From the NCBI GenBank assembly GCA_026982475.1, contig JALSHB010000104.1:1-55004 (forward strand): 55,004 nucleotides of DNA, read 5' to 3'. The notes below the pieces were generated by a model, which ran no database searches, was not told where the DNA came from, and was given only the letters and a program-made list of their open reading frames with translations. How positions within the stretch are numbered: position 1 is the first letter of the stretch; every line of letters starts with the position of its first letter. The stretch is from Chromatiales bacterium. Lineage in GTDB: Bacteria > Pseudomonadota > Gammaproteobacteria > SZUA-152. Shown in pieces: positions 45,985 through 53,585 of the stretch. Position numbers and translations under genes: made by a program.

Positions 45985-46875
45985 ATGGATACCGCCAATC
46001 TCAAGACCTTCATCGCCGCCGCCGAGCTGGCCTCCTTTTCCCACGCCGCCGAGCGGCTGTATCTCACCCAACCGGCGGTGAGCAAGCGCATCTCGGCGCT
46101 GGAGACAGAGCTGGGTGCGCGCCTGTTCGACCGCATCGGCCGCCGCGTCAGTCTCACCGAGGCGGGACGCATGCTGCTGCCGCGCGCGCACCGCATCCTT
46201 GCCGAGATCGATGACAGCCGCCGCCAGATCACCAATCTCAGCGGCGAGGTGGGCGGCCGCCTCAGCATCGGCACCAGCCACCACATCGGCCTGCACCGCC
46301 TGCCGCCGGTGCTGCGCGCCTACACCAGGGCCTGGCCCCAGGTGGAACTGGATCTGCGCTTCATGGATTCCGAGGCCGCCTGCCGCGCGGTGCAAACGGG
46401 GCAGCTGGAGCTGGGCATCGTCACCCTGCCCCTGACGCCACTGAACGACCTCGACAGCCAGCGCATCTGGAACGACCCCCTGCGCATCGTCGCCGGCCGG
46501 GAACACCCGCTGGCCGCCGAACGGCGCATCTCCCCGGCGCAGCTGACGGCCCATGCCGCCATCCTGCCCGCCCACGGCACCTATACCCGCGCGCTGCTGG
46601 AGCAGGCCATGGGTGCCGAAGCCGGCGCCCTGCATGTCAGCATGACCACCAACTATCTTGAAACCATCAAGATGCTGGTCAGCGTGGGACTGGGCTGGTC
46701 GGTGCTGCCGCAAACCATGCTCAGCGACGAGCTGCGGGCCCTCGACATCCCCGCCCTCCCCCTCACCCGCCAGCTGGGCGTGGTGCATCATCGCCAGCGC
46801 ACCCTCTCCAACGCCGCCCGCGCCATGTTGCGGCAATTGCAGGCCAGCCGTGACGCGGATGGCGCCCGGCCATGA
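45985..46875 (+). CDS. LysR family transcriptional regulator (probable leu regulator)
   Basis: A 296-residue LysR-type regulator. The N-terminal winged helix-turn-helix is visible in ASFSHAAERLYLTQPAVSKRISALETELGARLFDR (residues 19-53). A periplasmic-binding-protein-like effector domain follows (GTSHHIGLHRLPPVLRAYTRAWPQVELDLRF). The ATG at 45985 starts the usual MDTANLKTFI. Divergence from leuC suggests it regulates leuCDB in response to an isopropylmalate-type signal (inference by position). It may repress itself through the site at 45953. Confidence 0.88.
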   Translation: MDTANLKTFIAAAELASFSHAAERLYLTQPAVSKRISALETELGARLFDRIGRRVSLTEAGRMLLPRAHRILAEIDDSRRQITNLSGEVGGRLSIGTSHHIGLHRLPPVLRAYTRAWPQVELDLRFMDSEAACRAVQTGQLELGIVTLPLTPLNDLDSQRIWNDPLRIVAGREHPLAAERRISPAQLTAHAAILPAHGTYTRALLEQAMGAEAGALHVSMTTNYLETIKMLVSVGLGWSVLPQTMLSDELRALDIPALPLTRQLGVVHHRQRTLSNAARAMLRQLQASRDADGARP

Positions 46876-46905
46876 AGGATCACGCCAGCGGAGGAAAATC
46901 TCTCC

Positions 46906-46948
46906 TATAATGGGACGTATCCGAAAAAAGCCACCGATCCACAGGAGA
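46906..46948 (+). promoter_or_regulatory. Promoter and ribosome-binding site of the TusE-like gene
   Basis: A consensus -10 TATAAT at 46906-46911 lies 46 bp before the ATG, and AGGAGA at 46943-46948 is a strong ribosome-binding site. The -35 is weak. Confidence 0.5.
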
Positions 46949-46956
46949 GAAGCCCC

Positions 46957-47691
46957 ATGAGCCAGCTCGTCGTCAACGGAAACAACATCGATCTCACCGC
47001 CAGCGGACGCCTGGCCAACCTCGCGGACTGGACACCCGAACTCGCCGAGGCCATCGCCAACAACGAAGGTCTGACGCTGAGCGACGCCCACTGGGACATC
47101 ATCAATCTGATGCGCGATTATTACGCCACCTACAACATCCCGCCCATCCTCAAGCTGCTGAAGCGTGAAGTCGCCCGAAAGTTCGGCCCCGAGCGCGCCA
47201 CCGACGCGGCCTTCAACGCCCTGTTTCCCGGCGGCGTGAGCCATCAGGGCACCCGCATCGCCGGCCTGCCGGTCCCCATGCTGGACGCGGAGCGGGAGCA
47301 AAGCAGCCAGGTGAGAAGGACCACGCCGCAGGCCAGCACGCCCCACTACCGCGACAGCTTCGAGTTCAAGGGCCGGCAGATCAAGGTCTACCCCAGCGGC
47401 AACCTGGTCAACCTCGAGGACTGGAACGAGGAACTGGCCGAGCAGCTGGCCAAAAAGGAAGGCATCGAACTGACGGACGCGCACTGGGTGGTGCTGCGCT
47501 ATCTGCGCAAGTTCTATTTCCAGTACGGCATCACGCCGATGGTGAAGATACTGATGAAGCACATGGGCGAAGAACTGGGCAAGGACGCCAGCGACCGCGA
47601 CACGCTCTACCGCCTGTTCCCCGGCGGCCCCTCTCGCCAGGGCTCCCGCATCGCCGGCCTGCCGGTGCCGCAGGGTTGCATCGACGACTGA
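46957..47691 (+). CDS. Tandem two-domain TusE/DsrC family protein
   Basis: A 244-residue protein made of two TusE/DsrC domains. Domain 1 (about 1-110) and domain 2 (about 130-244) each show the family order: LADW/LEDW segment, LTDAHW helix, YYATYNIPPI / FYFQYGITPM and a C-terminal arm with LFPGG and AGLPVP. Single-domain family members are about 105-115 residues. The functional C-terminal cysteine is retained only in domain 2 (PQGC, Cys241); domain 1 ends AGLPVPM with no cysteine. The second DsrC cysteine position reads Ser or Thr in both arms (QGTRIAG, QGSRIAG). It therefore resembles a TusE-type sulfur carrier with one active arm rather than a DsrC trisulfide protein (inference). A strong terminator follows. 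Confidence 0.85.
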   Translation: MSQLVVNGNNIDLTASGRLANLADWTPELAEAIANNEGLTLSDAHWDIINLMRDYYATYNIPPILKLLKREVARKFGPERATDAAFNALFPGGVSHQGTRIAGLPVPMLDAEREQSSQVRRTTPQASTPHYRDSFEFKGRQIKVYPSGNLVNLEDWNEELAEQLAKKEGIELTDAHWVVLRYLRKFYFQYGITPMVKILMKHMGEELGKDASDRDTLYRLFPGGPSRQGSRIAGLPVPQGCIDD

Positions 47692-47700
47692 CCTCCCCTC

Positions 47701-47732
47701 AACGCCTCCCGCGACACCGCGGGAGGCGTTTT
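47701..47732 (+). terminator. Rho-independent terminator after the TusE-like gene
   Basis: A perfect 13-bp stem (AACGCCTCCCGCG / CGCGGGAGGCGTT) with a 4-nt ACAC loop, running into TTTT. It starts 9 bp after the stop codon and separates the gene from the ODP operon. Confidence 0.85.
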
Positions 47733-47857
47733 GCCGTCAACGGCGCGCCCCGCGGCCCTGGAAAACCGCTCAACGGATCGACCGCCCGCTAAACTTTCCC
47801 ATCCGGCTGCCGAAGGAGTCCCCACAGAAAAAAATCCGACAGGAAACCCGCTCCATC

Positions 47858-48523
47858 GTGGTCAGACAAACACAACATCCCCCCGCCTTCGTGATTGCCG
47901 CCATGCTGGCCGGACATCTGTTTCGCATGATGCGCACCGCCAAGCTCATGTCGCTGAGCGCCAGCAACGCCAAGGGCGTGGCGGCGCGGGCCGGCGACAA
48001 GGCGCTGGGCTTCCGGCCGATCACGGATTTCATCGCCGAAATGGCCAACGACACCATTCATTATGCCACCAAGATCAACAACCTGGCGCTGACGGTATCG
48101 CGCACCGCGGTGGCCGATCTGCGCGCCCTGGACGGCGCGCGCCGCTTTGCCGAGGCCCGCGCGCAGATCGACGACAGCGGACAGGCGGCCTTCATCGATC
48201 GGCTGATCCACCAGGCCGACGAGGAGCGCGCGGTCATGCACGCCGAGACCGCCGAGATCATGACCCAGCTCAACGCCCAGCTGGACGAGATCCATCAGCG
48301 GGTGCGCGGCTCGACCATCATCGTCAGCAATTCACGCACCGAGGCGTCCCGCGCCGGCGAGTTTCAGAAATACCTCGACTCCATTGCCGACAGCGTGGAA
48401 CGGTCGGCGCACGACATTCAGCGCGAGATCAGCAAATGCCGCAAGCTCATCGAGTCCCTCGACGGGCTGGATGAAAACGGCCACGGCACCCCGGATTACC
48501 GACTGCGAACAGGCACCTCATGA
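47858..48523 (+). CDS. Soluble chemoreceptor-tip-like protein, partner of ODP
   Basis: A 221-residue, mostly helical protein without a clear membrane segment beyond a mildly hydrophobic start. Residues around 31-62 (MSLSASNAKGVAARAGDKALGFRPITDFIAE) resemble the chemoreceptor hairpin tip ([26 protein letters not shown]), with the NA, AARAG and GF landmarks kept but most CheA/CheW-contact residues changed. Flanking coiled-coil heptads continue on both sides. A GTG at 47858 is the start used. The stop overlaps the next gene by 4 bp (ATGA), which ties it to the oxygen-binding diiron protein. It may be a degenerate receptor that relays an oxygen or redox signal (inference). Confidence 0.65.
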   Translation: MVRQTQHPPAFVIAAMLAGHLFRMMRTAKLMSLSASNAKGVAARAGDKALGFRPITDFIAEMANDTIHYATKINNLALTVSRTAVADLRALDGARRFAEARAQIDDSGQAAFIDRLIHQADEERAVMHAETAEIMTQLNAQLDEIHQRVRGSTIIVSNSRTEASRAGEFQKYLDSIADSVERSAHDIQREISKCRKLIESLDGLDENGHGTPDYRLRTGTS

Positions 48524-49251
48524 AGACGACAAACCTCTACAACAAAGGCCACCGCTGGGTCACCTTCGGCCGCGACCCGAAAAAGCTGCACGGCATCATC
48601 GATACCAATCAGTACATGATCATCGATGGCCAGCGCGCCCTGCTCATGGACCCGGGTGGCATCGAGGTCTTTTCCGCCATGCTGGCCTCGGTGCTGCGCC
48701 TGTGCGACATCGACACCATCACCGACATCTTCGCCTCGCACCAGGACCCGGACATCATTTCCTCCCTGGGCCTGTGGGACCAGACCCTGCCCACCGCCCG
48801 CCTGCACGCGCCGTGGATCTGGGAAAGCTTCCTGCGCCACTTCGGCCTCAATCACATCGAATACGTCGGCATTCCCGACGAAGGCAAGACCCTGGCGCTG
48901 GAATCGGTGGAGGTGCGTTTCATCCCCGCCCACTACCTGCATGCCTCGGGCAACTACCACGTCTATGACCCCGAGGCGCGCATCCTCATGAGCGGCGACG
49001 TGGGCGCGGCCCTGGAGGCCGACGGCGCGCCCATGTTCGTGGAAGACTTCGACGAGCATGTCGACAAGATGAAGCTGTTCCACCAACGCTGGATGCCCTC
49101 CAACCGCGCCAAGAACGACTGGATAAAACGGGTGCGCGAACTGGACATCGAGATGATGGCGCCACAGCACGGCCGCATCTTCCGCGGCGACGACGTCAAG
49201 CGCTTCCTCGACTGGTTCGAGGCCCTGGAGGTGGGCAGCGCCATTGGCTAG
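48520..49251 (+). CDS. ODP-type diiron oxygen-binding protein (MBL fold)
   Basis: A 243-residue metallo-beta-lactamase-fold protein of the type described as oxygen-binding diiron protein (ODP), related to flavodiiron proteins but without a flavodoxin domain. Ligand candidates are His74, Asp76 and Asp78 (FASHQDPDII), His138/His141 (PAHYLHASGN), Asp160 (LMSGDVGA) and His217 (PQHGRIF). The SHQDPD variant replaces the HxExDH motif of catalytic relatives, as expected for a sensor. Known ODPs act with chemotaxis proteins; here the upstream overlapping gene is chemoreceptor-like, supporting a two-component oxygen or iron sensor. The coding region ends inside the 58-bp hairpin at 49248-49305. Confidence 0.85.
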   Translation: MKTTNLYNKGHRWVTFGRDPKKLHGIIDTNQYMIIDGQRALLMDPGGIEVFSAMLASVLRLCDIDTITDIFASHQDPDIISSLGLWDQTLPTARLHAPWIWESFLRHFGLNHIEYVGIPDEGKTLALESVEVRFIPAHYLHASGNYHVYDPEARILMSGDVGAALEADGAPMFVEDFDEHVDKMKLFHQRWMPSNRAKNDWIKRVRELDIEMMAPQHGRIFRGDDVKRFLDWFEALEVGSAIG

Positions 49252-49305
49252 TGCACTGCAACGAATGAAATGCACATTCACATTTTATTCGTTACAGTAC
49301 ACTAG
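49248..49305 (-). terminator. 25-bp stem hairpin between ODP and cytochrome genes
   Basis: Left arm 49248-49272 begins CTAGTGCACTGCAACGAATG; right arm 49281-49305 is nearly complementary with three mismatches. In a plus-strand transcript these are C-A mismatches, but in a minus-strand transcript all three become G-U pairs, giving an unbroken 25-bp stem around an 8-nt loop. It follows the cytochrome gene on the minus strand and overlaps the stop of the ODP gene on the other. Confidence 0.6.
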
Positions 49306-49310
49306 ACCAC

Positions 49311-49709
49311 TCAACGGATGCCGTTCTTGCGCTGCTCGGCGCGCACATAGGCGATGATGTTGGCGACATCCTCCGCCGACAGCCCCTTGATGGCGGGCAT
49401 GTCGCCGAAGTGCCAGTGGTGCTGGCGAACGCCATCCTTCACCGCCCAGTAAAAGGCCAGATCGGCATGGTGCGCCGGGCGATAGACCGAATGCACCAGC
49501 GGCGGACCCTGGTCGCTGCCCATGGCCCCCGGGCCATGGCAGCGGGCGCAGTGAGCGCGAAACAGCCGCTCACCCACCCCCGCATCGGCGACAAAACCCG
49601 CGGGTGGAAGCAGTTTTTTTTCCGCCGTTGCTGCTTTCTCCTGCCGCTCACAGGCGGCCAGCAAGAGGATTGTCGCCATAGCGGCGACGATAGCCAGTTT
49701 TCCGTTCAT
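49311..49709 (-). CDS. Lipoprotein class I cytochrome c
   Basis: A 132-residue monoheme cytochrome. The signal peptide (MNGKLAIVAAMATILLLAAC) ends in a lipobox with Cys20, so it is probably membrane-anchored in the periplasm. The heme motif is CARCHG (Cys54, Cys57, His58), and Met103 in GDMPAIKG is the likely distal ligand. The C-terminal LSAEDVANIIAYVRAEQ is the usual cytochrome c helix. It is downstream of the HMA-like gene and copBA on the same strand, but a 97-bp gap with 20-mer copy 6 intervenes. Such cytochromes often accompany copper-resistance genes. Confidence 0.9.
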   Translation of the reverse strand: MNGKLAIVAAMATILLLAACERQEKAATAEKKLLPPAGFVADAGVGERLFRAHCARCHGPGAMGSDQGPPLVHSVYRPAHHADLAFYWAVKDGVRQHHWHFGDMPAIKGLSAEDVANIIAYVRAEQRKNGIR

Positions 49710-49778
49710 GATCTTTGTTACTCCGATAGTTACACGGCAGCTATTTGCAGTGATGCAGGCCGCCCAGCCAGACTGAGG

Positions 49779-49798
49779 CCTGAATCCGCAGCTTCAGG
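49779..49798 (+). repeat. 20-bp near-palindrome, copy 6
   Basis: CCTGAATCCGCAGCTTCAGG is the most symmetrical copy, with perfect CCTGAA/TTCAGG ends. It lies 8 bp past the stop of the HMA-like gene. Confidence 0.65.
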
Positions 49799-49806
49799 TG
49801 AAGCAA

Positions 49807-50163
49807 TCATTTGCGCCGCTTGGCGTAGACATCGCTGGGATTGCCGCAGCAGGCGCCCTTCGCCTCGGCATTGGCGCGGGCGTTTCCGTCCAGATAGCGA
49901 TACCAGGCATAACGCATGCGCGACCAGCGATCCCGTGCCGGTGGCCAGCCGGCCTCCGTCAGCGCCTGCTCGATGCGCCAAAAACCGAGGCGCGCGGCGT
50001 CATAGGTCAGCGCAACCCGTTTCCGTTCGAGGTCGAAGCGTAGCTGCTGCATGCCCGGCAGCGCCTTCAGACAGGCCTGGATCTTCTCCACGTCGTCCTC
50101 GCCCATGCCGGGCAAGGCAATCGAGCGATGGACTGAAAAATCTCCCGGTGTCGTCGTATTCAT
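49807..50163 (-). CDS. HMA-like protein without CxxC, copper operon
   Basis: A 118-residue protein. Residues 10-75 resemble a heavy-metal-associated ferredoxin-like fold (HRSIALPGMGEDDVEKIQACLKALPGMQQLRFDLERKRVALTYDAARLGFWRIEQALTEAGWP). The metal-binding CxxC loop is missing: the loop reads LPGMGEDD, with methionine. A basic tail with CCGNPS near the C terminus contains two cysteines that may replace it. The ATG at 50163 (GGGAA upstream) is used; the open frame extends further inside copB. It lies 40 bp after copB and could be a copper carrier of altered chemistry (inference). Confidence 0.7.
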   Translation of the reverse strand: MNTTTPGDFSVHRSIALPGMGEDDVEKIQACLKALPGMQQLRFDLERKRVALTYDAARLGFWRIEQALTEAGWPPARDRWSRMRYAWYRYLDGNARANAEAKGACCGNPSDVYAKRRK

Positions 50164-50203
50164 GATTTTTCCCGGCCGCCTGACATGTTGTGTTCTGCCC
50201 TCA

Positions 50204-51085
50204 TCAAAACCAGAAGCGCACGCCGGCCACGGCCCGTGCCTCACTGCTGTCCAGCCCGGCGGCGCGGGCATAGTCGGCGCTGCCGCCAAACTTTCCGGCC
50301 CATTCCACGCCCACATAGGGGGCAAATTCACGGCGAATTTCGTAACGCAGGCGCAGGCCCGCCGACAGTTCGGACAGGCCGGCGCCAATGCCCCGCCCGG
50401 CATCCTTCTTGCCATAGACATCCGCCTCGAAACGCGGCTGCAGGATCAGGCGCTGGGTGAAGAGGATTTCGTATTCCGCCTCCAGACTGAGGGCGGTGCG
50501 CCCCTGCTCGCCGACATAACCAGTAATATCCAACTCGAACCAGTACGGCGCCAGGCCCTGCATGCCGAAGGCCAGCCAACTGCGGCCCGGCTCTTCGCCG
50601 CTGTCGTGGCGCAGGCCCAGCTGGGCGTCCCAGTAGGTGGCCACGGCATGTCCCCAGAGCAGCTCGGTAGTGGCCTCCTCGAGCCTGCCGTTGTCGACGC
50701 TGCCTTCGGCCTTCAGCACCAAGCGGTCGTAGGTGCGGCCAAACCAGGCCTGCAGGTCATACAGGGCCGTGGTGTCGTTGTCGCTGCGCACCGCCTCCAG
50801 ACGATCCATTCGCAGTGAGGCGAAGTACTGCTCGTCGGCAAAACGGGGCCGCGGGATGGGGCCGAAGTCATAGCCATCCGCATAGGCGTGGGGATCACGG
50901 GCGTCGGCCGGCGCCGAACCACCCTGCATGGCGCCCACCGCTCCGCCCGCCTCCATGCCCGGCATGGCCGCCGCTTCGGCGCGCACCGGCGATGTGCCGG
51001 CGAGCAGCAACACGCCGGCCAGCAGACCCAGTGCCCCGCTCAATGTCCGTCTATTTTCAGTTGTACTTCTCAGCTCACCACTCAT
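50204..51085 (-). CDS. copB: Copper resistance protein B
   Basis: A 293-residue outer-membrane protein of the CopB/PcoB family. A signal peptide (GALGLLAGVLLLAGTSPVRAEA) is followed by a short Met-rich stretch (MPGMEAGGAVGAMQGG) and a beta-barrel part with alternating strands (LQAWFGRTYDRLVLKAEGSVDNGRLEEATTELLWGHAVATYWDAQLGLRHD) ending in aromatic Phe (GVRFWF). The Met-rich N-terminal region is shorter than in the plasmid-borne CopB. It overlaps copA by 4 bp and works with it in periplasmic copper handling. Confidence 0.92.
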   Translation of the reverse strand: MSGELRSTTENRRTLSGALGLLAGVLLLAGTSPVRAEAAAMPGMEAGGAVGAMQGGSAPADARDPHAYADGYDFGPIPRPRFADEQYFASLRMDRLEAVRSDNDTTALYDLQAWFGRTYDRLVLKAEGSVDNGRLEEATTELLWGHAVATYWDAQLGLRHDSGEEPGRSWLAFGMQGLAPYWFELDITGYVGEQGRTALSLEAEYEILFTQRLILQPRFEADVYGKKDAGRGIGAGLSELSAGLRLRYEIRREFAPYVGVEWAGKFGGSADYARAAGLDSSEARAVAGVRFWF

Positions 51086-52812
51086 GCCACCACCACCTCG
51101 CGGAACATGCCCGCGTCCATGTGATAGAGCAGATGACAGTGCCAGGCCCAGCGCCCCAGGGCATCGGCGCTGACGCGAAAGGTAACCCGCTGCGCCGGCT
51201 GCACGCTGACCGTGTGGCGACGGGCGAGGAATTCACCGCCGGGGGTCTCCACGTCGCTCCACATGCCATGCAGGTGCATGGGATGGCTCATCATGGTGTC
51301 GTTGTGCAGGATCACGCGCAGGCGCTCACCGTAACGGAAATGGATCGGCGTGGATTTGCCGAATTCCAGGCCGTCCAGCGACCAGCTGTAGCGCGCCATG
51401 TTGCCGGTCAGGTGCAGTTCGATGTCCCGCCCCGGTTCACGCCGGTCTTCCGGCTCGCGAAGGCTGTGGATGTCGGCATAGGTCAGCACACGGCGGCCGT
51501 TGTCGCGCAGGCCGACGCCGGGATCGTCGAGATTGGTGCGCGGCGTGTCCACGCGCATGTCGACGCTGGGGCCGTATTCGCTCCTGGCGTGGCGCACATG
51601 CACCGGGTCTTGCGCCATCCCCTGCATGCCCGCCATGGCCCCGCCGGCCTGACCCATGCTGCCCATCATGTCGGCCATGGTCAGCCATTGCGGCGCGTCC
51701 GGCGCCGGCACCGGCGCCGTCAGGCCGGCGCGGGTGGCCAGGGTGCCGCGGGCATAGCCGGTACGGTCCATGGACTGGGCAAAAATGGTGTAGGCGTCAT
51801 CCTCGGGTGTCACCAGCACATCGTAGGTCTCGCCCGGACCGCAGCGGAACTCGTCCACGGTGACCGGCTCCACGTCCTGCCCGTCGACGTGCACCACGGT
51901 CATTTTCAGGCCCGGAATGCGCACGTCGAAATAGCTCTGCGTGCCACTGCTGATGAAGCGCAGACGCACACGCTCGCCGCGATTGAACAGCCCGGTCCAG
52001 TTGCCGGCGGGGGTGACGCCGTTCATCAAATAGGTGTAGGTGTAGGCGGAGATATCCGCCAGGTCCGTGGGCGACATGCGCATGCGGTTCCACATGCGCC
52101 GCTTGGCGATGGCCTTGCCGAGGCCTTCCTCGCCGACGTCGCGGAAGAAGTCCAGCGCCGTCGGCTCGATAAAGTTGTAGTAGTCGCTCTGTTTCTTCAG
52201 CTTGGCGAAGACGACCAGCGGGTCCTCGTCGGTCCAGTCGGACAGCTGCACCACGTAGTCACGATCGGCGCGAATGCGCTCGCCGCCACGGGGCTCGACG
52301 ATCATGGTGCCGTAGATGCCGGTCTGTTCCTGAAAGCCGCTGTGGGAGTGGTACCAGTAGGTGCCCGCCTGTTCCAGCGTGAAGCGGTAGACAAAGGTCT
52401 CACCGGGGGCGATGCCGGGAAAACTGACGCCGGGCACGCCATCCATCTGGTAGGGAAGGATGATGCCGTGCCAGTGAATGGAGGTGGAAACGGCGAGGCG
52501 GTTGGTGACGCGAATGGTCACCGTGTCACCCTCGCGCCAGCGCAGGGTGGGGCCCGGCAGGGAGCCGTTGACGGTGGTCGCCATGCGCGGATTGCCGGTG
52601 AAATCGACCGGGGTTTCGGCGATGGTGAGATCGAACTCCGTGCCACTGAGCACCGGCGCCGTGCCGTTGGCCGTGACCGCCGCCGGCTCGGCCCAGACCG
52701 GGCGTCCCCAGGGCGACAGCCCCATCAGCACACCGCCCGCCGCCAGGCCTTGGATGAAGCGGCGGCGCGAAGGATCGGGCGCGATGCGGCCCTTGAAGGG
52801 TACTCTACTCAT
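51082..52812 (-). CDS. copA: Copper resistance multicopper oxidase
   Basis: A 576-residue periplasmic multicopper oxidase of the CopA/PcoA type. A Tat signal (SRRRFIQGLAAGGVLMG) exports it folded. Copper-ligand motifs are in order: SIHWHGI and YWYHSHSGFQ near residues 115-165, then HPMHLHGMW and WAWHCHLLYHMDAGMF near the C terminus. A Met-rich segment (MADMMGSMGQAGGAMAGMQGM) before the third domain likely binds Cu(I). AAGGAG precedes the ATG at 52812. It heads the copAB unit; a copRS pair is not in the window, so regulation is not shown. Confidence 0.94.
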   Translation of the reverse strand: MSRVPFKGRIAPDPSRRRFIQGLAAGGVLMGLSPWGRPVWAEPAAVTANGTAPVLSGTEFDLTIAETPVDFTGNPRMATTVNGSLPGPTLRWREGDTVTIRVTNRLAVSTSIHWHGIILPYQMDGVPGVSFPGIAPGETFVYRFTLEQAGTYWYHSHSGFQEQTGIYGTMIVEPRGGERIRADRDYVVQLSDWTDEDPLVVFAKLKKQSDYYNFIEPTALDFFRDVGEEGLGKAIAKRRMWNRMRMSPTDLADISAYTYTYLMNGVTPAGNWTGLFNRGERVRLRFISSGTQSYFDVRIPGLKMTVVHVDGQDVEPVTVDEFRCGPGETYDVLVTPEDDAYTIFAQSMDRTGYARGTLATRAGLTAPVPAPDAPQWLTMADMMGSMGQAGGAMAGMQGMAQDPVHVRHARSEYGPSVDMRVDTPRTNLDDPGVGLRDNGRRVLTYADIHSLREPEDRREPGRDIELHLTGNMARYSWSLDGLEFGKSTPIHFRYGERLRVILHNDTMMSHPMHLHGMWSDVETPGGEFLARRHTVSVQPAQRVTFRVSADALGRWAWHCHLLYHMDAGMFREVVVA

Positions 52813-52893
52813 GTGGCTCCTTTTCTTTTTTGGCTGTTCAAAAACTGCTTGATACAGTTATGCATACTGCGTGTTAACAGGTCATGAATCTCA

Positions 52894-52913
52894 CCTGAAT
52901 CCGTGGGTTCGGA
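52894..52913 (+). repeat. 20-bp near-palindrome, copy 7
   Basis: CCTGAATCCGTGGGTTCGGA lies between copA and the 93-residue gene, 3 bp beyond that gene's stop. Confidence 0.6.
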
Positions 52914-52915
52914 TC

Positions 52916-53197
52916 TCAGACAGCGGCAAAGATGAAATCGAACTCGCCGTCATTGATACGCACCCGGATGTTGCCGCCATGGCCTTCGGCATAGGCCAGC
53001 CATCCCGGTTTGTGCTGGCATTCAGGCACGCTGGGATGCTCCTCTTTGCGCTGGCCGTCGTACCAGGCCAGCAACAGGAAATCCTCGGCGAGGCGCGCGG
53101 CAATCTGTTCGGCGAGGGCATTTGCCAGTGCAATATCCATGGCAATGCCCTCGACATTTATCGCTACCCGTTGCATCTCTGTACGATATTCATGCAT
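52916..53197 (-). CDS. Small protein of unknown function
   Basis: A 93-residue protein: an N-terminal HEYRTEMQRVAINVEGIAMDIALANALAEQIAARLAEDFLLLAWYD, then a short loop with one cysteine (SVPECQHKPGWLAYAEGHGG) and a C-terminal beta segment (NIRVRINDGEFDFIFAAV). I recall similar small proteins under DUF5395 but am not certain. The ATG at 53197 is well supported by AGGAG 8 bp upstream; the open frame continues to 53299, reaching the MITE-like element. It lies upstream of copA on the same strand, 103 bp away. Confidence 0.7.
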   Translation of the reverse strand: MHEYRTEMQRVAINVEGIAMDIALANALAEQIAARLAEDFLLLAWYDGQRKEEHPSVPECQHKPGWLAYAEGHGGNIRVRINDGEFDFIFAAV

Positions 53198-53301
53198 CTT
53201 CTCATCTCCTGAAAAGGCGGCTGTTTCCATCACATTGCTGATCCAGCGATACAACACGGGGCGACGCAAGCCATTGGCCTTGACCTTGGCCTCAGGCATG
53301 A

Positions 53302-53585
53302 TATTAACCCGGCGACGAACTATGCCGTGTTCAGGGCTTCAGGAATGGCCCGTATCAAGACGTCGCTCTTGCCCAGGGTGGTTCCCTTGGCAAGAGCGAC
53401 AACGCGGAGACGGGCCATTCCTGAAGCCCCTTGCCATATGACACACAAAGGAAAGGCCGGCATGAGCCCGCCTGCGGACTGCGTTATCAAAACTTACTGT
53501 AGAGCCACCACAGTGGCGTTTTGATGCCTTGCCGCAGGCGGGCTCATGCCGGCTGAACACGACATAGTTCGTCGCCGGGTTAATA
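53302..53585. mobile_element. MITE-like element with 33-bp terminal inverted repeats and two internal cruciforms
   Basis: The ends (53302-53334 and 53553-53585) are inverted repeats that begin TATTAACCCGGCGACGAACT and differ at one position in 33. Two internal hairpins stand side by side. One has perfect 20-bp arms starting GGGCTTCAGGAATGG (53334-53353 and 53410-53429) and an inner 12-bp stem (53362-53373 and 53389-53400). The other has 21-bp arms starting CCGGCATGAGCCCGC (53457-53477 and 53532-53552) and an inner 8-bp ATCAAAAC stem. No transposase gene is present. The right end provides the stop codon of the HD-GYP gene. Confidence 0.78.

Noticed and set aside
53302-53585. Integron attC site or phage attachment site
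   Set aside because: No integrase gene, no attC core sites, and perfect terminal inverted repeats point to a MITE-like element.
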